From positions 23,900,001 through 23,964,000 of the forward strand of contig NC_134025.1 of the NCBI RefSeq assembly GCF_964204645.1: 64,000 nt of DNA, given 5' to 3'. Source of the DNA: Tubulanus polymorphus (taxonomy: Eukaryota > Nemertea > Palaeonemertea > Tubulaniformes > Tubulanidae). This document shows positions 45,901 through 58,084 of this stretch, piece by piece. Each line of letters starts with the position of its first letter. The first letter of the stretch is position 1. The position numbers and the translations under genes were made by a program. Below the pieces are notes generated by a model. The model searched no databases and was not told the DNA's origin. It worked only from the letters and a program-made list of their open reading frames with translations.

Positions 45901-48379
45901 TAAAATAGTCGTACCAGAAGAAGTTACATCATCCGCCGATGAGGCAGATTTGAATTTGACAATGAAAAAGAAAATTATCAAAGCACCCAAGTCCAAAGAA
46001 GGAACTGCAGAATGGGAAAAGGTATTGTCATCGACAACCATTGTGTTAGTTCTTTTGATATCCCTGCAAAATTAGTGATTTTCTTATATATATACTTCAA
46101 TCTTTGTAGAAACTAGCATTGAAGTGTATCCGTGAGCTAAGGTTCAAACGAAAAGATGATAAAGCGCAGTTGATTTGTAAAATATGCAAGGACAAAACCT
46201 TTACTGCTGCGGCTACTCTGATGTATCATTATCGCAGTCATGCAGGCAAGTGTTGTTGGCCAACATCAACGGATAGTTGAGAAATTCTGTTAGCCTATGT
46301 TTGAAAAGTTTCAATCGTGTTGCGGTTCACATTTCTCATGGATTTCTTAAAAATCGTTTTCAGGTATCAAGCCATTTGTCTGCCTAATTTGCCACACAAC
46401 TTTCACACGGCAACATAGTCTGAATTATCACATGTTGATACACAATAATCAAAGTCGATTTATGTGTCAAGATTGTGGGCGAAAATTTCGGCATCCGAGC
46501 CACTTCAAGGTGAGACTTATAGTAATCAATTTAATTGCAATGTATTTTGCTTCAGTGTTCCTTTACTGGGTATCTTAGGTAATCGTTATTTCTATTCTTT
46601 TCGCAGGAACATATTCGTCGTCACACAGGAGAAACGCCATTCCTGTGTACTGACTGTCCGATGAAATTCAAAACAAGGAACACTTATAAACGGCACTTGC
46701 GTACAAGGCACGGGAAATTGTTGACAGCAGCTGGCATTCATATAATGTCTGCCGAGGAGTTCAAAAAACATCGTACGAAGCCGTATCGCCAGCGCCGGCC
46801 CATGCCTTTCAATCCAACGCTGAAAGGCAGTTACAGCGAAGTTGAGTCGATTACTTCAGATCAAGCAGACGACGACGTTCAAGTAGAAGATGAAGAGGTG
46901 AAGAGAATACTGGAGACTGAATCGACTTCGACAACGACGACAAGTTCTGGCGTGAGAACCGTGAAAAAAACAATTCTGAAAGATGGAACTGTGGCCGTTC
47001 TGAAACAAAAACAAGAGGAAAAGAGATCGGCCAAACGAGGCAAACTAACGATAGCAGCTTTGACAGCTGCCGCAGCTGCATCGGCATCGACAGCGTCTAA
47101 TAATAATACTCCGGCTGTCGTTCCAATTTCTAAGAAATCAAACATTTCCTCAGCTGTGTATCTGCCGATAGTTGCTGCCTCTGATAGCAGGACTATTCCA
47201 ACAACTGTTGCGACTCAATACATCGTTACACCTATTCCAAATATACTACCTTCCGGACCTGCTGCGCAAGGACTCGTTCAACATGGGTTTATTCCCCAGA
47301 CGTTTGTGAGTTCCCAGGAGCAATTGCTTAACTCGAATACCTCTACCTCGTCTACTACCGCTTCCATAGCGCAGAATCAATACGCCAGTCCCGCTTTAGT
47401 ACAGGCTGCTGAAGAATTTTGTAAACAGAGAAATTTGGTAGTTGCCTCCAGTGCAAGTGATGGCAGTACGATACAGAATGTGTCAATCAATCAGAGTGCT
47501 GAGGGCTTGGTGTACCAAACGCAGAATAGGAATATCACGCTTGATCAGACACAGCAAAATATTCTGCCAGTTCAAACTGCGGGACAACAAACAGTTCCGT
47601 TAATTCTCAATACCCAGCATGTCTCGCAACAGCTAACGCCCTTGTTGCTCCAAGCAAACACAACTCAAAGCGGTTTGACGATACAAAATCCCAGCGGTGG
47701 AACGCAGTTATTATTCCGTCAAGCTGCATCACAGGCCACAACACAGACTCCGTCTCCAGTTGTACTCCAACAAACGCCGACTGGGCCGCAAGGGAACCAG
47801 TTGCTGGTGCAACAAGCAACTTTACCGCAAGGAACTGTTCCAATATTGCTTCAACAGCAAGCAAATACTGGTAAGCTCGGTGCACCAAATATTGCAACTT
47901 TGCAGTTAAGAAACCCATTAACCCGTTTGCCTCAAACCAGCACTCCAATCCAAACACTGATTCGTGGCACCGTGCTGACAAATGTTTCTGGTAATCCTGT
48001 TGCTAGTGTTAACCCTAATATTCAACCCTTACTGCAAGTAAATGTTCAGCCTCGTGACAATATTCTCGGAACGACGCATAATGCTTCTAATGCAACATCC
48101 ATAATGCAACCTATCACTTTAAATTTGAATCCTATAAATGCAACTGCTAAAGTCATACAGCCTCAAATAACGAATATGAACCTGACAAATAATCGTGGAT
48201 TTCCGTACGTGCATACTGTGGGTATATTTCCATCTCAGCAGCAAACTATGCCAGGTACGTGCAACTCTGTGCAACCTGGCCAGCCAATCATTCAGCAACC
48301 TGGTACAACTCAGGTTGTTCCATCCATGCCAGTCGTTTTACCAAGCATTTCATCTGTATTGCCATCAGGTCCGACCTGA
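42930..48379 (+). CDS. C2H2 zinc-finger protein with Q/S/T-rich tail, 1184 aa
   Basis: Probable DNA-binding regulator. Nine exons: 42930-42999, 44067-44386, 44559-44814, 44907-44963, 45114-45746, 45858-46021, 46110-46245, 46364-46509 and 46607-48379 (3555 nt). N-terminus MASRRRRIGEKSSQK, then an acidic Ser-rich stretch, then a conserved-looking block in exon 3 (RARLRM-like KARLRMCQHLRDHIKQL) and basic segments KMKRKRSSN and KRKKMPKKMGK. Four tandem C2H2 fingers follow: CKICKDKTF, CLICHTTF, CQDCGRKF and CTDCPMKF, each with an HxxxH or H-x4-H end and TGE(T)P-type linkers. The remaining 480 or so residues are rich in Q, T, S, N and P, as in glutamine-rich activation domains. Intron 7 has a GC donor (46246). 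I do not recognise the orthologue. Intron 1 (43000-44066) shows nothing else. Confidence 0.85.
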
Positions 48380-49350
48380 ATATAAGATATAGAATTGTGT
48401 ATAATCTGCTTGTGTCATTTCAAAATCTTTCCATAAGAATTGTTTTAGTCAATTACTACATGTAAAAAGATTTTTGCAGTTGGCGTTTATAGGCTGTATG
48501 TATTAAGATATACACTATCTTGTATTTAAGTAGGCTTAATGTGATAATGGAAACCACCCTAGTTTAAGTGATTTATTTGTTATATGTAATTATCATGTAT
48601 TCTTCTAGGAATATTCACAGCGTTATTTCCGATTATGAATGAAAACTAACTTTGTTATAGAAAAAGGGAAACAGTTTTCTTCTGCGAAGGTTGGAAGATA
48701 TACAGTATTGTGTTTTATGTTGTGTTTCCTCTATTCATTGCAGGATAGGCCAATGAATTGTGTTCGTTTATAGTATCTGTAATTTTGTTGATTTGGTGGG
48801 CAATTTATTTTTTGTAAATAGTTTATTTACGAAAAATTTCGATTCCATTCAATTTTGGAGGTTTGCAATTCGCATATTGTCTATAAGTTCGTCATGTTAG
48901 ATAATTAGAAATTTTCTTCCCTGATTCATGAAATCGTCCATCCATCAATATTTGGTTTAATTTTAAATACAAAGTAACTGTGATATACATGTATCTAAAG
49001 AGTGACTGATATTGCTGTATCTGGTGCTGATATATTGTAAATATGAAGTGTAAATTAGGAAGTTGTGTAAATTAGCAGAGTACGAAACAGATCTTTATTT
49101 TTACATTCTCTGTAGCATATGAAAGAATATACACTTTAATCGTGACTTTATTCTATGTTTAAAATTTCTATTGATCAGAATTATGTGTTAATGTAATGTT
49201 TAGTGTAACATTTATGATGCTAATAATGATTGATTGTATAATGTATAGTTATGATTATATTGGGGCACCAAGTCTATATTATGTAAATAATACAAAATCA
49301 CGTAACTTGATAAATGATTGTATTGTTAATTATAAAAAATTGCTTTCACA

Positions 49351-49356
49351 AATAAA
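49351..49356 (+). terminator. poly(A) signal AATAAA, zinc-finger gene
   Basis: AATAAA (followed at once by another AATAAA-like AATAAAG) lies about 970 nt after the stop, giving a long 3' UTR. Assignment is by position. Confidence 0.5.
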
Positions 49357-50821
49357 AATAAAGATAATGGTATTCAATTCGTTTGTCTTCTGTTGTCTTG
49401 TCAATCTCATTAATAACTGGAATCTTAAGCTGGAATGTAACTGCGTTGTTGTTCCAAAACATGTTCATTTCATCGGAGGTGGATTTCCTGGACTCTTAAG
49501 TCTCCTCAATCAATGTTCTGGTTACCACTATGTGCCAAAACTGTAAGACCGCATCATTTGAGAGCAACTGAGAAAAAGTAAATATTCAAAGGAAGCACTT
49601 GATCTACAAAAATAATTTCAGTACTTTATTATTTCTTAAATAATTTTGAAACTTTCTAAACAAGCGGATATAACTGTCAGGACTCTGACGAGGAATGCAG
49701 TAAAATTGAACTCGCAAAATAAATCTTAATATTTCTGTGATCAGTATAATCACTAACTATTGGCAAACTAAGTAAAGTAGAATTAAGTAAGTGTTAGCTA
49801 GATGCTTGGAGAACAAACGCTATAACATTGGTAGAAAAAGATAATCCAACTACGAATAGGTAAAGAGATATTGTCAATACCGTATTACTTATGACTAGAA
49901 TGAAAAAATGTTACTGGATCAATAGTACAAAACGTTTTAAGAGATCAGTCATAAAATAAGTTCGGACTATATAAACTTTTTATGGTCCATGATAAAATAA
50001 CTGGTAAAAGTGATCAAATATATCAATTGCAATAGTGAATATTTCAATAATTTCTTTCTGTATAAAAAAACTTTATTTTACACGATGTGTTGCCTATTTT
50101 CTTTAATTTCTGACACCCGAATAAATCAAGCCTTGATATAAAATATTACCCTAGCTTTGGCCACTCAAGGTTTACCTAGTGTTGGAACACTGATATACAT
50201 GTACTGGAAATAAGTCGACGATTGAAATTGTTTAGATCCCAAGACATGAGGCAGTGTTCTTTTTATCAAGAAATAATATATCTTATGGAATGTTTCACGA
50301 TATCTATGGAATATGCTAAACAATACCGTGGTATATCCATATTTGAAATAAATCTCCATATATTTCAATGTTTCAAACTCTAGTAAAAGGATGGACTTCA
50401 GTGGACTCTCAATATATGACTGGAGTTTAGATGAAATAATCAGTTTATCATAATGAGGTTCCACTGTAGTACTTATGACCTTAATAAAAGCAAACATGAA
50501 TCAAAAATATACCCAAAGCAATTAACTTGATTTACAATGATTTGTTCAATTCATCCCTACCCTGCGTCACCCAACCAAATATGATCAAACAATATATAAC
50601 ATATACAAACTGTAACAACATAGAAAACAAAAACCAACATACATCTAATGTAGACAAAGAAAGTGACGGTGTATCTGTCAATGACAATGCAGATGTAAAT
50701 AAAAATGTCCAGAACACCTAGGTCACTTTCCTTGTACCAACAGGTTAACGCCATGTAATATAAAAAACATGGCCTTGGAACTTCAATGAAATATTACTTA
50801 GCATAATACATATCAGCGAGT

Positions 50822-50911
50822 ACCCGATACAAGTTCATTACGTGATAAAAATTACTGATTGAAAAAACCCGATACAAGTTCATCACATGATAAAAATTAC
50901 TGATTGAAAAG
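50822..50911. repeat. tandem duplication, 2 x 45 bp
   Basis: ACCCGATACAAGTTCAT starts both copies (50822 and 50867), and each ends TTACTGATTGAAAA. Only a few bases differ, so the duplication is recent. Confidence 0.9.
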
Positions 50912-51042
50912 ACTACCACAGCAAATTTACTAATAATCTTATTCTCTTGATAGGAAATATTTGTCAATTTTAAGTGCTCATTAAAATGTATATCTGGTCA
51001 TATTTTCTGTTAAGATTGATTAAAAGGTAGTACCGATGGTAA

Positions 51043-54000
51043 TCAATAACTGGGAATGGTCAACATTTGACAATTAGGGGATAGATTAGGTGAACAGATA
51101 TGTTGGTATAGGGGCAGTTTCTGACCCCCGTTCCATAACGAATAGAAGTCTATTTGTGACTTGAAGTGATGAAAGAAAACTCCTTCACAGCTGTCACACG
51201 ACTGATATGTCCTCAATAAAGCTGAAATGAAATAAAAAAACGGTGAATATAAACATTTCTGAATTGATTGAATACCATAAACGATTGCAAATTTTGTTGC
51301 CATTAATATGATCCATTTACCGCTTAGACAATTTGGAAGTGTTTCCAGTTTCCAGGATACATGTTTTTCGATGACAGTACGTGCTGCTAGTTCGAACAGA
51401 TTTGGTATGCAGCAAGGAGGATTTGATGTAAGTGATGTGATTTTCTCTGTGTCCAACTCTGTGATGAATGGGTTCATTTTAACTGAAATCAAAATACCCA
51501 GTACTTTAGATTAGGGGGCAACTAGTAGAGAGATTGCTACGTGTACTGGTTAGTACAGGGTGGCCACTTCTATTTAACCTGCTTTTTCCCCCAACTATTC
51601 CCTGATGTGCATGTTGTTTTCCCTGACTTGATCTGCTAAGAATCCAATCAATTAACTTAGTTAAATATGTAAAACATAGACCGAAACTGTTTGATTTTAC
51701 GCGCGATCTAGCAACTAATTTCAACAAATTTCCCTGATTTTCAGCTTTTTTACAATATCTCCTGACTGAAGAAAAGAAAATTCCCTTACTTTTCCCTGAT
51801 TTCCAGGTAAATGGCCAGCCTGTAGTAGATTTTATCAAACTTGAAGAAAATTTGAAATTAATTTACCATTCATCACACAAAATCCAAGGCAATATAGAGA
51901 AGCAGGTAGATAAGAAAGCTGGTTGTCATTCACGCGTAATTCATTCAGCTGATGCAGTCTACCGATTGATCCAGGTAAGACAGTAAGACTGAAAAATAAA
52001 GTAAATATATTGCCCCCTTGAGTAATAAATAAATGGCAGGAGTTTCCCGTACTCCTTCAATCTATAGTAGATATACTGGTATACCTGTTTGAGGCAGCAA
52101 GGAGTTTGACTAGAGCTCTACAATCACAGATTGACGCGGGTAAATGCTTTAAAATGTTATCAGACACGTTCAAATCCTGTAATCTCACTAGATTTCCAAT
52201 CATTTCCGGTAACGCGCTCAAATTATTTTCAGCAACACTGAAAATCTAGAAAGAAAAATGCAACGTAAAACATGATGACAATAATCATGACGATGAAATG
52301 TATGTTAAGAATTAAAATGGTACCTTGAGATTGATTAGGTCACAAAATTCATCAGGAACTGCCTGCAGATTATTGTGTCTATAACGAAATGCAAAGATCA
52401 TATATTTGTATTTTACAATTGTTCAAATTCCATGATGATTACTTACTCTAATATCAATACTTCTAGATTTTTCAGTTTACCCACTGATTGAGGTAAACCT
52501 TCCAGGAAGTTGTCCTGCAGGTCGAGAAATCGTAAATCTTCAAGGCAACCGATTGAACCTGAATTAAATGATTAAGTGATTGCTTTATTCCAGGGCTCCA
52601 TATTCATTTAACACTTCACTTTAAGCTCGAGTCAATCATTCAGGGCTTATTCTAATGCCAGCCTATAATACCTCAAGACAGATATCAACTTCTCATTAAA
52701 CCCATTCAAAATTGAAAATGTGCATCCAGTATAGGCATAAAATCAAATAAGGTAGTGTCACTTACTTGGTAACGAACACAAAAGATTCCTTTTCAAACTC
52801 AAGTCTTTCAACTTTGTTAGAGTACCAATGCTTTCCTATAAGGAGTACAGTACAGTTTATCAATACCTAAATCAGTATTGAGCTACCGATGCATCTGATC
52901 AAATAAATAAGCAAGCGATACTTACTGGTAATGTCTTAATGCTGTTCTGATGTAAATACAATTCTTCCAATCCTCTCAAGAATCCAATCTCTTGCGGTAA
53001 GCCAACTAACTTATTACACGACAGGTTCAGTGTAACTAAATGAGCACCAATATAGCCTAATCTTTCTGGGCAAGACTTCAAGTCTAAACAACTGCAACAG
53101 AATCAGACACCATAATTACATAGTGAGCTCAATTCACTTGATAAATTCTAGAACTCTTTACTGCTAGATAATCAATTATCTGGATTGTTCAGTTCCATTA
53201 AATGTTGAGTGTAGGGTCAAACTATCGGTACCTTAAATCAATCTCCGTTGGTTTATCCACCTGTAAAGTATCTACAGACTTCTGCGTTTTAAACTTGAAC
53301 TGTCGGTGATATAAACAAGTTATTGGGCTGTTACAGCAGCATTTCAAACAAAGAATATAGCGACAACCTTTACACGAATTGTTCACGTTGCACCTGAAAA
53401 TAATCATGAAGAAGCTTCATATAGAATCCCACACTAAGAATGTGAAAATAGAGACATGTTTCCTTGAGCGAGTACTGGTAGTTTATTCAACATTTCAACC
53501 AGAAATGTTGATCTTCAGAAATACTGAACTTTCAATCAGTGCAGGATTTTATATCATCATTACTAAACGGACAGGGCCGACTCTTATTATCAATCTGGAC
53601 ACGTCCGGATGTCTCCAATTTGACTCTTTTATCAATCAAGTGTTCGTCCAGAGGTCTCCAGACTCTCCACTGGTGATGTAGTTTAGTTTAGTGGAGTGGA
53701 GCCATGCGGTTAAGAAGATAGAAGTTCAGCATAGCATTAACAGGCAACCAGTCTAGGCTCAGCAACCAGTCTATTAAGTGATAGCACAGTCGTTCTCCGA
53801 TTGTACTCTTTTTCACCGAAATCGCCAGATCATCCGGATATCAATCCGGACATGATAATAGAGTCGGCCCACAGAGTGAATCATCATCAATAGTAATGAA
53901 CAAACTTAGTCTATCGTCTACTTCATAGATTTTCAGTAGTGTAAAAAGATATTTTTCACATAAATACGCAATGTCTATTTACCTGATACAGGGTACCTCG

Positions 54001-54419
54001 CAATCATTGCCCAGAGAACTAGCAGCTGGGGCAGATTTTTGACGCTTCATTTTTCTATTCGATTTGCTTTGAATCTGCGGAAAGAGTAGAGTGTTTTTTC
54101 ATAAAGCTTGAACAATTCAGATTAGGCCTATATTTTCATGGGAATAATATCGATAGATTCTACATACAGCAGAAATTTTTTTCAGATGAAAATTCATCAT
54201 CGATGTATGGGCACTAGAGGGTGAGGCTGCGTTGTGTTTATTGGTTCGCCCTCGGCCGCTTCCAGATATGACGCTTACAACTAGCCATACAATGCTACAG
54301 CACAATGAACTGGTTATCGCTAATGCTAAAGCAGTCGCCTTCACATCGCCGAAAACGAAAAATTCTTGGACCCAGGTAAAGAACCTTTTCGACAACTGGT
54401 TCTGAGACTGTTGAGACAT
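51043..54419 (-). CDS. LRRC58-like leucine-rich-repeat protein with N-terminal hydrophobic and Cys-rich region
   Basis: Eleven exons on the minus strand: 54168-54419, 53983-54074, 53232-53393, 52926-53091, 52766-52835, 52447-52558, 52324-52378, 52085-52245, 51867-51988, 51321-51482 and 51043-51221. Phases close (1533 nt, 510 aa). Residues about 25-50 (ALALAITSSLCCSIVWLVV) form one membrane segment. A Cys-rich stretch (CIRC, CKGC, CLKCCC) follows. Nine LRRs then run with the pattern LxLxxNxLxxLP (LNLSCNKLVGLP through LRVNDNQLSYLP). The C-terminus has NLFELAARTVI, C-x2-C (CDSC) and LPLYQHICSPN, matching the zinc-binding end of LRRC58 (LLELAARTIKI, LPLMHYLCSPE). Human LRRC58 is about 370 aa and, as I recall it, lacks the membrane segment. 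The join of the first two exons to the LRR exons is supported by splice sites and phase only. Confidence 0.75.
53574..53870. mobile_element. 297-bp miniature inverted-repeat element in an LRR-gene intron
   Basis: Begins GGGCCGACTCTTATTATC and ends GATAATAGAGTCGGCCC, with the inverted similarity running about 40 bp inward (TCCGGATG on both sides). ACA flanks both ends, a possible 3-bp target duplication. It has no coding capacity. Confidence 0.75.
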
Positions 54420-56466
54420 TGTTCCCGTGGTTTTTTTTCTATATATTTTGATCTGAAATGGATAAAAGTGTGTTTGATGGGAGAAGCAGATCTGCCAGTC
54501 TATAATGCATTTTTGAAACCGGCTCGATTTTAAGGAAACGCAGAAATATCAATGGCATTCAGCAGATACGCTACTCTTAAGATTAACAGTAACTGATTCA
54601 GTACATTGACTTGACAAGAGAAAAATTTCAGGTATGCTTATTCATCTTTCATTACATGTCTAATAAAGTTGAGTAGGGTAGGCCTGGCTATCCAGGGCAG
54701 TGGACTTGTAAGAAGACTGGAACGTTTTGGTAGTGTTTTGTCTGTTAGAGGGATAGGCTGTATTAATAGCGATCAAGATTTCTATGCGCAGTCTTTCTCT
54801 TCTCTTTTAACACAGACGCGCACGCTCCAAAAAATACTCGCGAATGCGAGAGTGCTTAGTCAGTGCTGGAATATATTTTGAATGAATTGTATTTGTAATG
54901 TATGAATTGAATGACGAGAGGAGAGGGAACACTGTCACTGGGAGGTCATTTTGCAGATACTCACACAAGGATTGTTTTTCTTTAATAGATTACATCCCTG
55001 TGCAGACAGGAGAGTTTGCACTGTCTGTTATGCTGCTGTCGATGAGATATAATGATGATAATTTTGGGCCTGAATTTACGAAATAATTCGCGAGAAATAT
55101 TTTTTCGCTAATATGCCCGCATGACCTCGAGAATCGCGCGATGGAGGCGCTATTATGAAACACGCATGCCAGAGTCCATTCAAATTAAATACAGTAACTT
55201 TATTGCTCCACATTATCCGGAAAACAAATAACAGATACAAATGTATACAGTGAGAAAACAAAAGAAGGCATTCTTTTTCGCACCACAAAGTACACTTGTG
55301 CAATTCGTGTTCACCTTTTTTTGATAAAAGTATGCGACTGTAATATCAGAACTTCTCGTACTGGCAGCTTCTTCCATAGTAGGATCCGAAACAATATGAT
55401 CTAAACAAGGAAATAAGGCTTCTTTTTAAGATTAAACATATAATAAGAACAAATCAGATTTGTATCATTGAAGTTAAAAACGTCTTGGTATACTCCAACT
55501 CCATAATTATTGTTTTAAAAAAGGTCAAGAAATAGGTGTCACATATCCTGTCAAACCTATATTGGATCGAGAACCATAATAATTGTTCAGATCGCCGGAC
55601 TTGATTAGGATTCCGGTACTTGATTTTATTTAGTAGGACCGTTAGAAATTTAGAAAAAAAAATTGTTAAGAAATGTCGAGATCGTAACTCATACATGAAA
55701 TCAATTATGCTGGTAACGGCCCACATTTATGTTTCCCATTTATATTTATTCAAAATCAAACTTTGTTCAAACAACCTGTTTTATAGGTAATTTTATGTAT
55801 TCATCTGTTCTCTGTTTCTATCAAATAGATAAACTTGAACTGGGAGTTCGTTGGAATATAACCCCAGTTTCCTATTGGAAAACCCCCCACTGGAGATTAA
55901 AAATGTATTCAATACGAAACTAATAAATAAGCGCCGATGCACATTATTTTATCGTCAAATCAATTTCGGTCTATGATAATTAGTTGATTCCCTGTTAATT
56001 TGGCTGATTGTTATTTCACATTACTTGATCAGTCGGCGCTATTGAGTTGATACCAACCGGCTGTGTGACCCACATAGAAATAGTTGGAACATTAGTCTAA
56101 ATGGCTGTCTCTTTTGTGCGTGTCGCGCTGAATGTATTATCATGTAGATTTGTCGAGTCAGCCAATAAAAGCAAAGCTTCGTTCCGCCATTGTCGTTGAC
56201 TCAATCATTAGTCGGGTCGAAACTCGTTTTGGAAGTCGTAGATTTTAACGAAATATGACAATTCTATCCGAATATGTGGACATAATTTCGTCGTTTTAAT
56301 ACCATCTTTTAGGGATTTACAACTACGACAAAAGACGTGGAATAATCTAGTTGTGGATATCGTTAATTCTGTGTCACATCCTGCATTTGGTCAGGAATTT
56401 CAAATATACATAATAAATTGGTTAGTGTTTACACCATTATAGGTGTGGTGAACTTCTCATTTCGTA
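54420..56466. promoter_or_regulatory. divergent upstream region of LRR and two-TM genes
   Basis: 2.0 kb between divergent starts. Several frames of 60-90 codons exist on both strands, but none has splice support or family resemblance. No known elements were seen. Confidence 0.45.
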
Positions 56467-58084
56467 ATGGATAACGTAGCTTATAATAACGAACATCAAG
56501 GGTATGCCGAAGGAGGAGCTGATGAGCACGCAAATTATTACAACCAACAACAACAATATGGCCAACAGTACGGTGGATATTACGGTGGCCAAGGTGGGCA
56601 TTATAACGGAGGCCACTATGCCCCGAATCCGAATTATAACCGCCAATATAGCAGCGGGCCGTCATATGGTGGTTCAAAACATTCCCTGGCTAGTGCCAGG
56701 GATACGAAAAGTATGATAAGCACTACTAGCACCAGAACTGTACAAGCGCAGTATCGGGACCACCGCGCCCAGAAAAAAATTAATTCATGGTACTTCGGGC
56801 CGGGAAAACGTCAAATGCATATAGCTATCGGTTTGATAGTAGCCGCTCTGGTATGTCTGCTGATATTTGGAACACTGATGGGTCTGTGGCGACACGCGAG
56901 ACTGCACTGGTCCGAACGCGTGGAATTCGTTCCTTATCTATTCCTTATATTAGCCCTACTTCTATTTGGAGTTGCTGGCCGTTTCGTTTGGGAGGCAAGA
57001 AAACAGAGTACATTGGCGAGAAGAAACGTAGCTGTAAGTATGAGATGGATCTTCCATTAGATCTCGGGTTTGTTGTCACACAGGCCAGTCTAATTCTATA
57101 AAAGAAACTCCCTCATCTTAAGTTTATTGGAGTTAGTAAAAATAGTATGAATCCTCTGATTTACGTTATTTTGCAAATAACCCATATAAACAAATGATCA
57201 TTTTTGGCCAATAATGAGTTGAAATACTCAAGTCCATTGCCTCAAGTACCAGAGCACGTAATTGTTGCCGGGTCCGTATGGAGTATCTCACACGCTGCGA
57301 TGACTAACACTTTTCTCAGGGAACATAAGTGGCTCCCGCGATGAATAACTACCGGATCGCGATACTTCCGCTTCTTTTCATCAAAATCTATCCAACGATC
57401 GTCTAGTGCTAGAAACATTACGATAACTGGGGGACATTTTCGTAGATAATGCGATCCCACGAAATTGCCATGCGTTGAATAAAATGCTTGGACACAAAAT
57501 GTTTGAAGGAAATTGGTTTCGGTTTCGTACCAGCTGCTACCAATTCGTTCAATAATTTAGTTCTCATAAATTGCCTCCCCTTCCCTCTTCATGGTTGGAT
57601 TGTTTTTACCCGTGAAGGGCTAGGATCTCATGAAATGAATATATGTTGTATCTACTTTACAGTACAAAGCTGACGGCGCTGACAATGTGCGCGTGGTTGA
57701 CAAGAAAGAAGCCAGCGCTCGAAGCCAGTAAGTTAAATAAAATTTAAAAAGATTATATACGCGAATGTCTGATTAAATATAACCTCTTTCTCGCCTATCA
57801 ATCGGCAATCTTTACCATGTTTGCCTTTCGACGAATGTATAGCCACACATCGAAATTTACATTTCGAAAATTATTTTTACAGGGAGAACTTAAGAAGTGG
57901 GACATACAGCCAGAAGGCTGTGGGAAGCACGCCGAATACTACGCTGAATTCGATCGCCTTGTCGATGGACCGGTCGTACATGAACCGTACGATGGACCGT
58001 TCGACGACCAAGTCGCTACCGTCGCTCGACCGATCCTACGCCGGGGACGAAGATGCCGATAGTCGTCGCGGAGACGTATTCTAG
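56467..58084 (+). CDS. two-transmembrane protein with G/Y/Q-rich N-terminus, 277 aa
   Basis: Three exons: 56467-57033, 57663-57727 and 57883-58084 (834 nt, phases close). Start MDNVAYNNEHQGYAEGG. Residues about 15-75 are low-complexity and rich in G, Y, Q, N and H (YGQQYGGYYGGQGGHYNGG), prion-like in composition. A Ser/Thr-rich linker and a basic segment (RDHRAQKKINSWYFGPGKR) follow. Two membrane helices come next, AIGLIVAALVCLLIFGTLMG and PYLFLILALLLFGVAGRFVW, joined by a short loop (LWRHARLHWSERVEFV). The C-terminal tail repeats DRS-type units (MDRSYMNRTMDRS, LDRSYAGDED) rich in phosphorylatable residues. Both tails are probably cytosolic. I do not recognise the family. Intron 1 (57034-57662) has nothing else I can support. 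Confidence 0.8.

Larger units (their letters stand above)
48380..51042. other. convergent 3' region between zinc-finger and LRR genes
   Basis: 2.7 kb, very AT-rich. It has AATAAA signals for the zinc-finger gene (49351) and, on the minus strand, TTTATT at 50072-50077 for the LRR gene, plus a 45-bp tandem duplication at 50822-50911. The open frames here are short and unconvincing. Confidence 0.55.

Noticed and set aside
47607-47981. Antisense 124-codon frame
   Set aside because: Shadow of the Q-rich coding exon on the other strand.
46661-48379. Stand-alone 572-aa gene starting at 46661
   Set aside because: The ATG lies inside the fourth zinc finger (CPMKF); exon 9 of the larger gene starts at 46607.
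54669-55303. Short frames on both strands upstream of the two-TM gene
   Set aside because: No codon bias, splice signals or resemblance to known proteins.
57242-57460. Antisense 72-codon frame in intron 1 of the two-TM gene
   Set aside because: It reads like protein, but no splice sites, neighbours or family support were found; possibly a transposon scrap.
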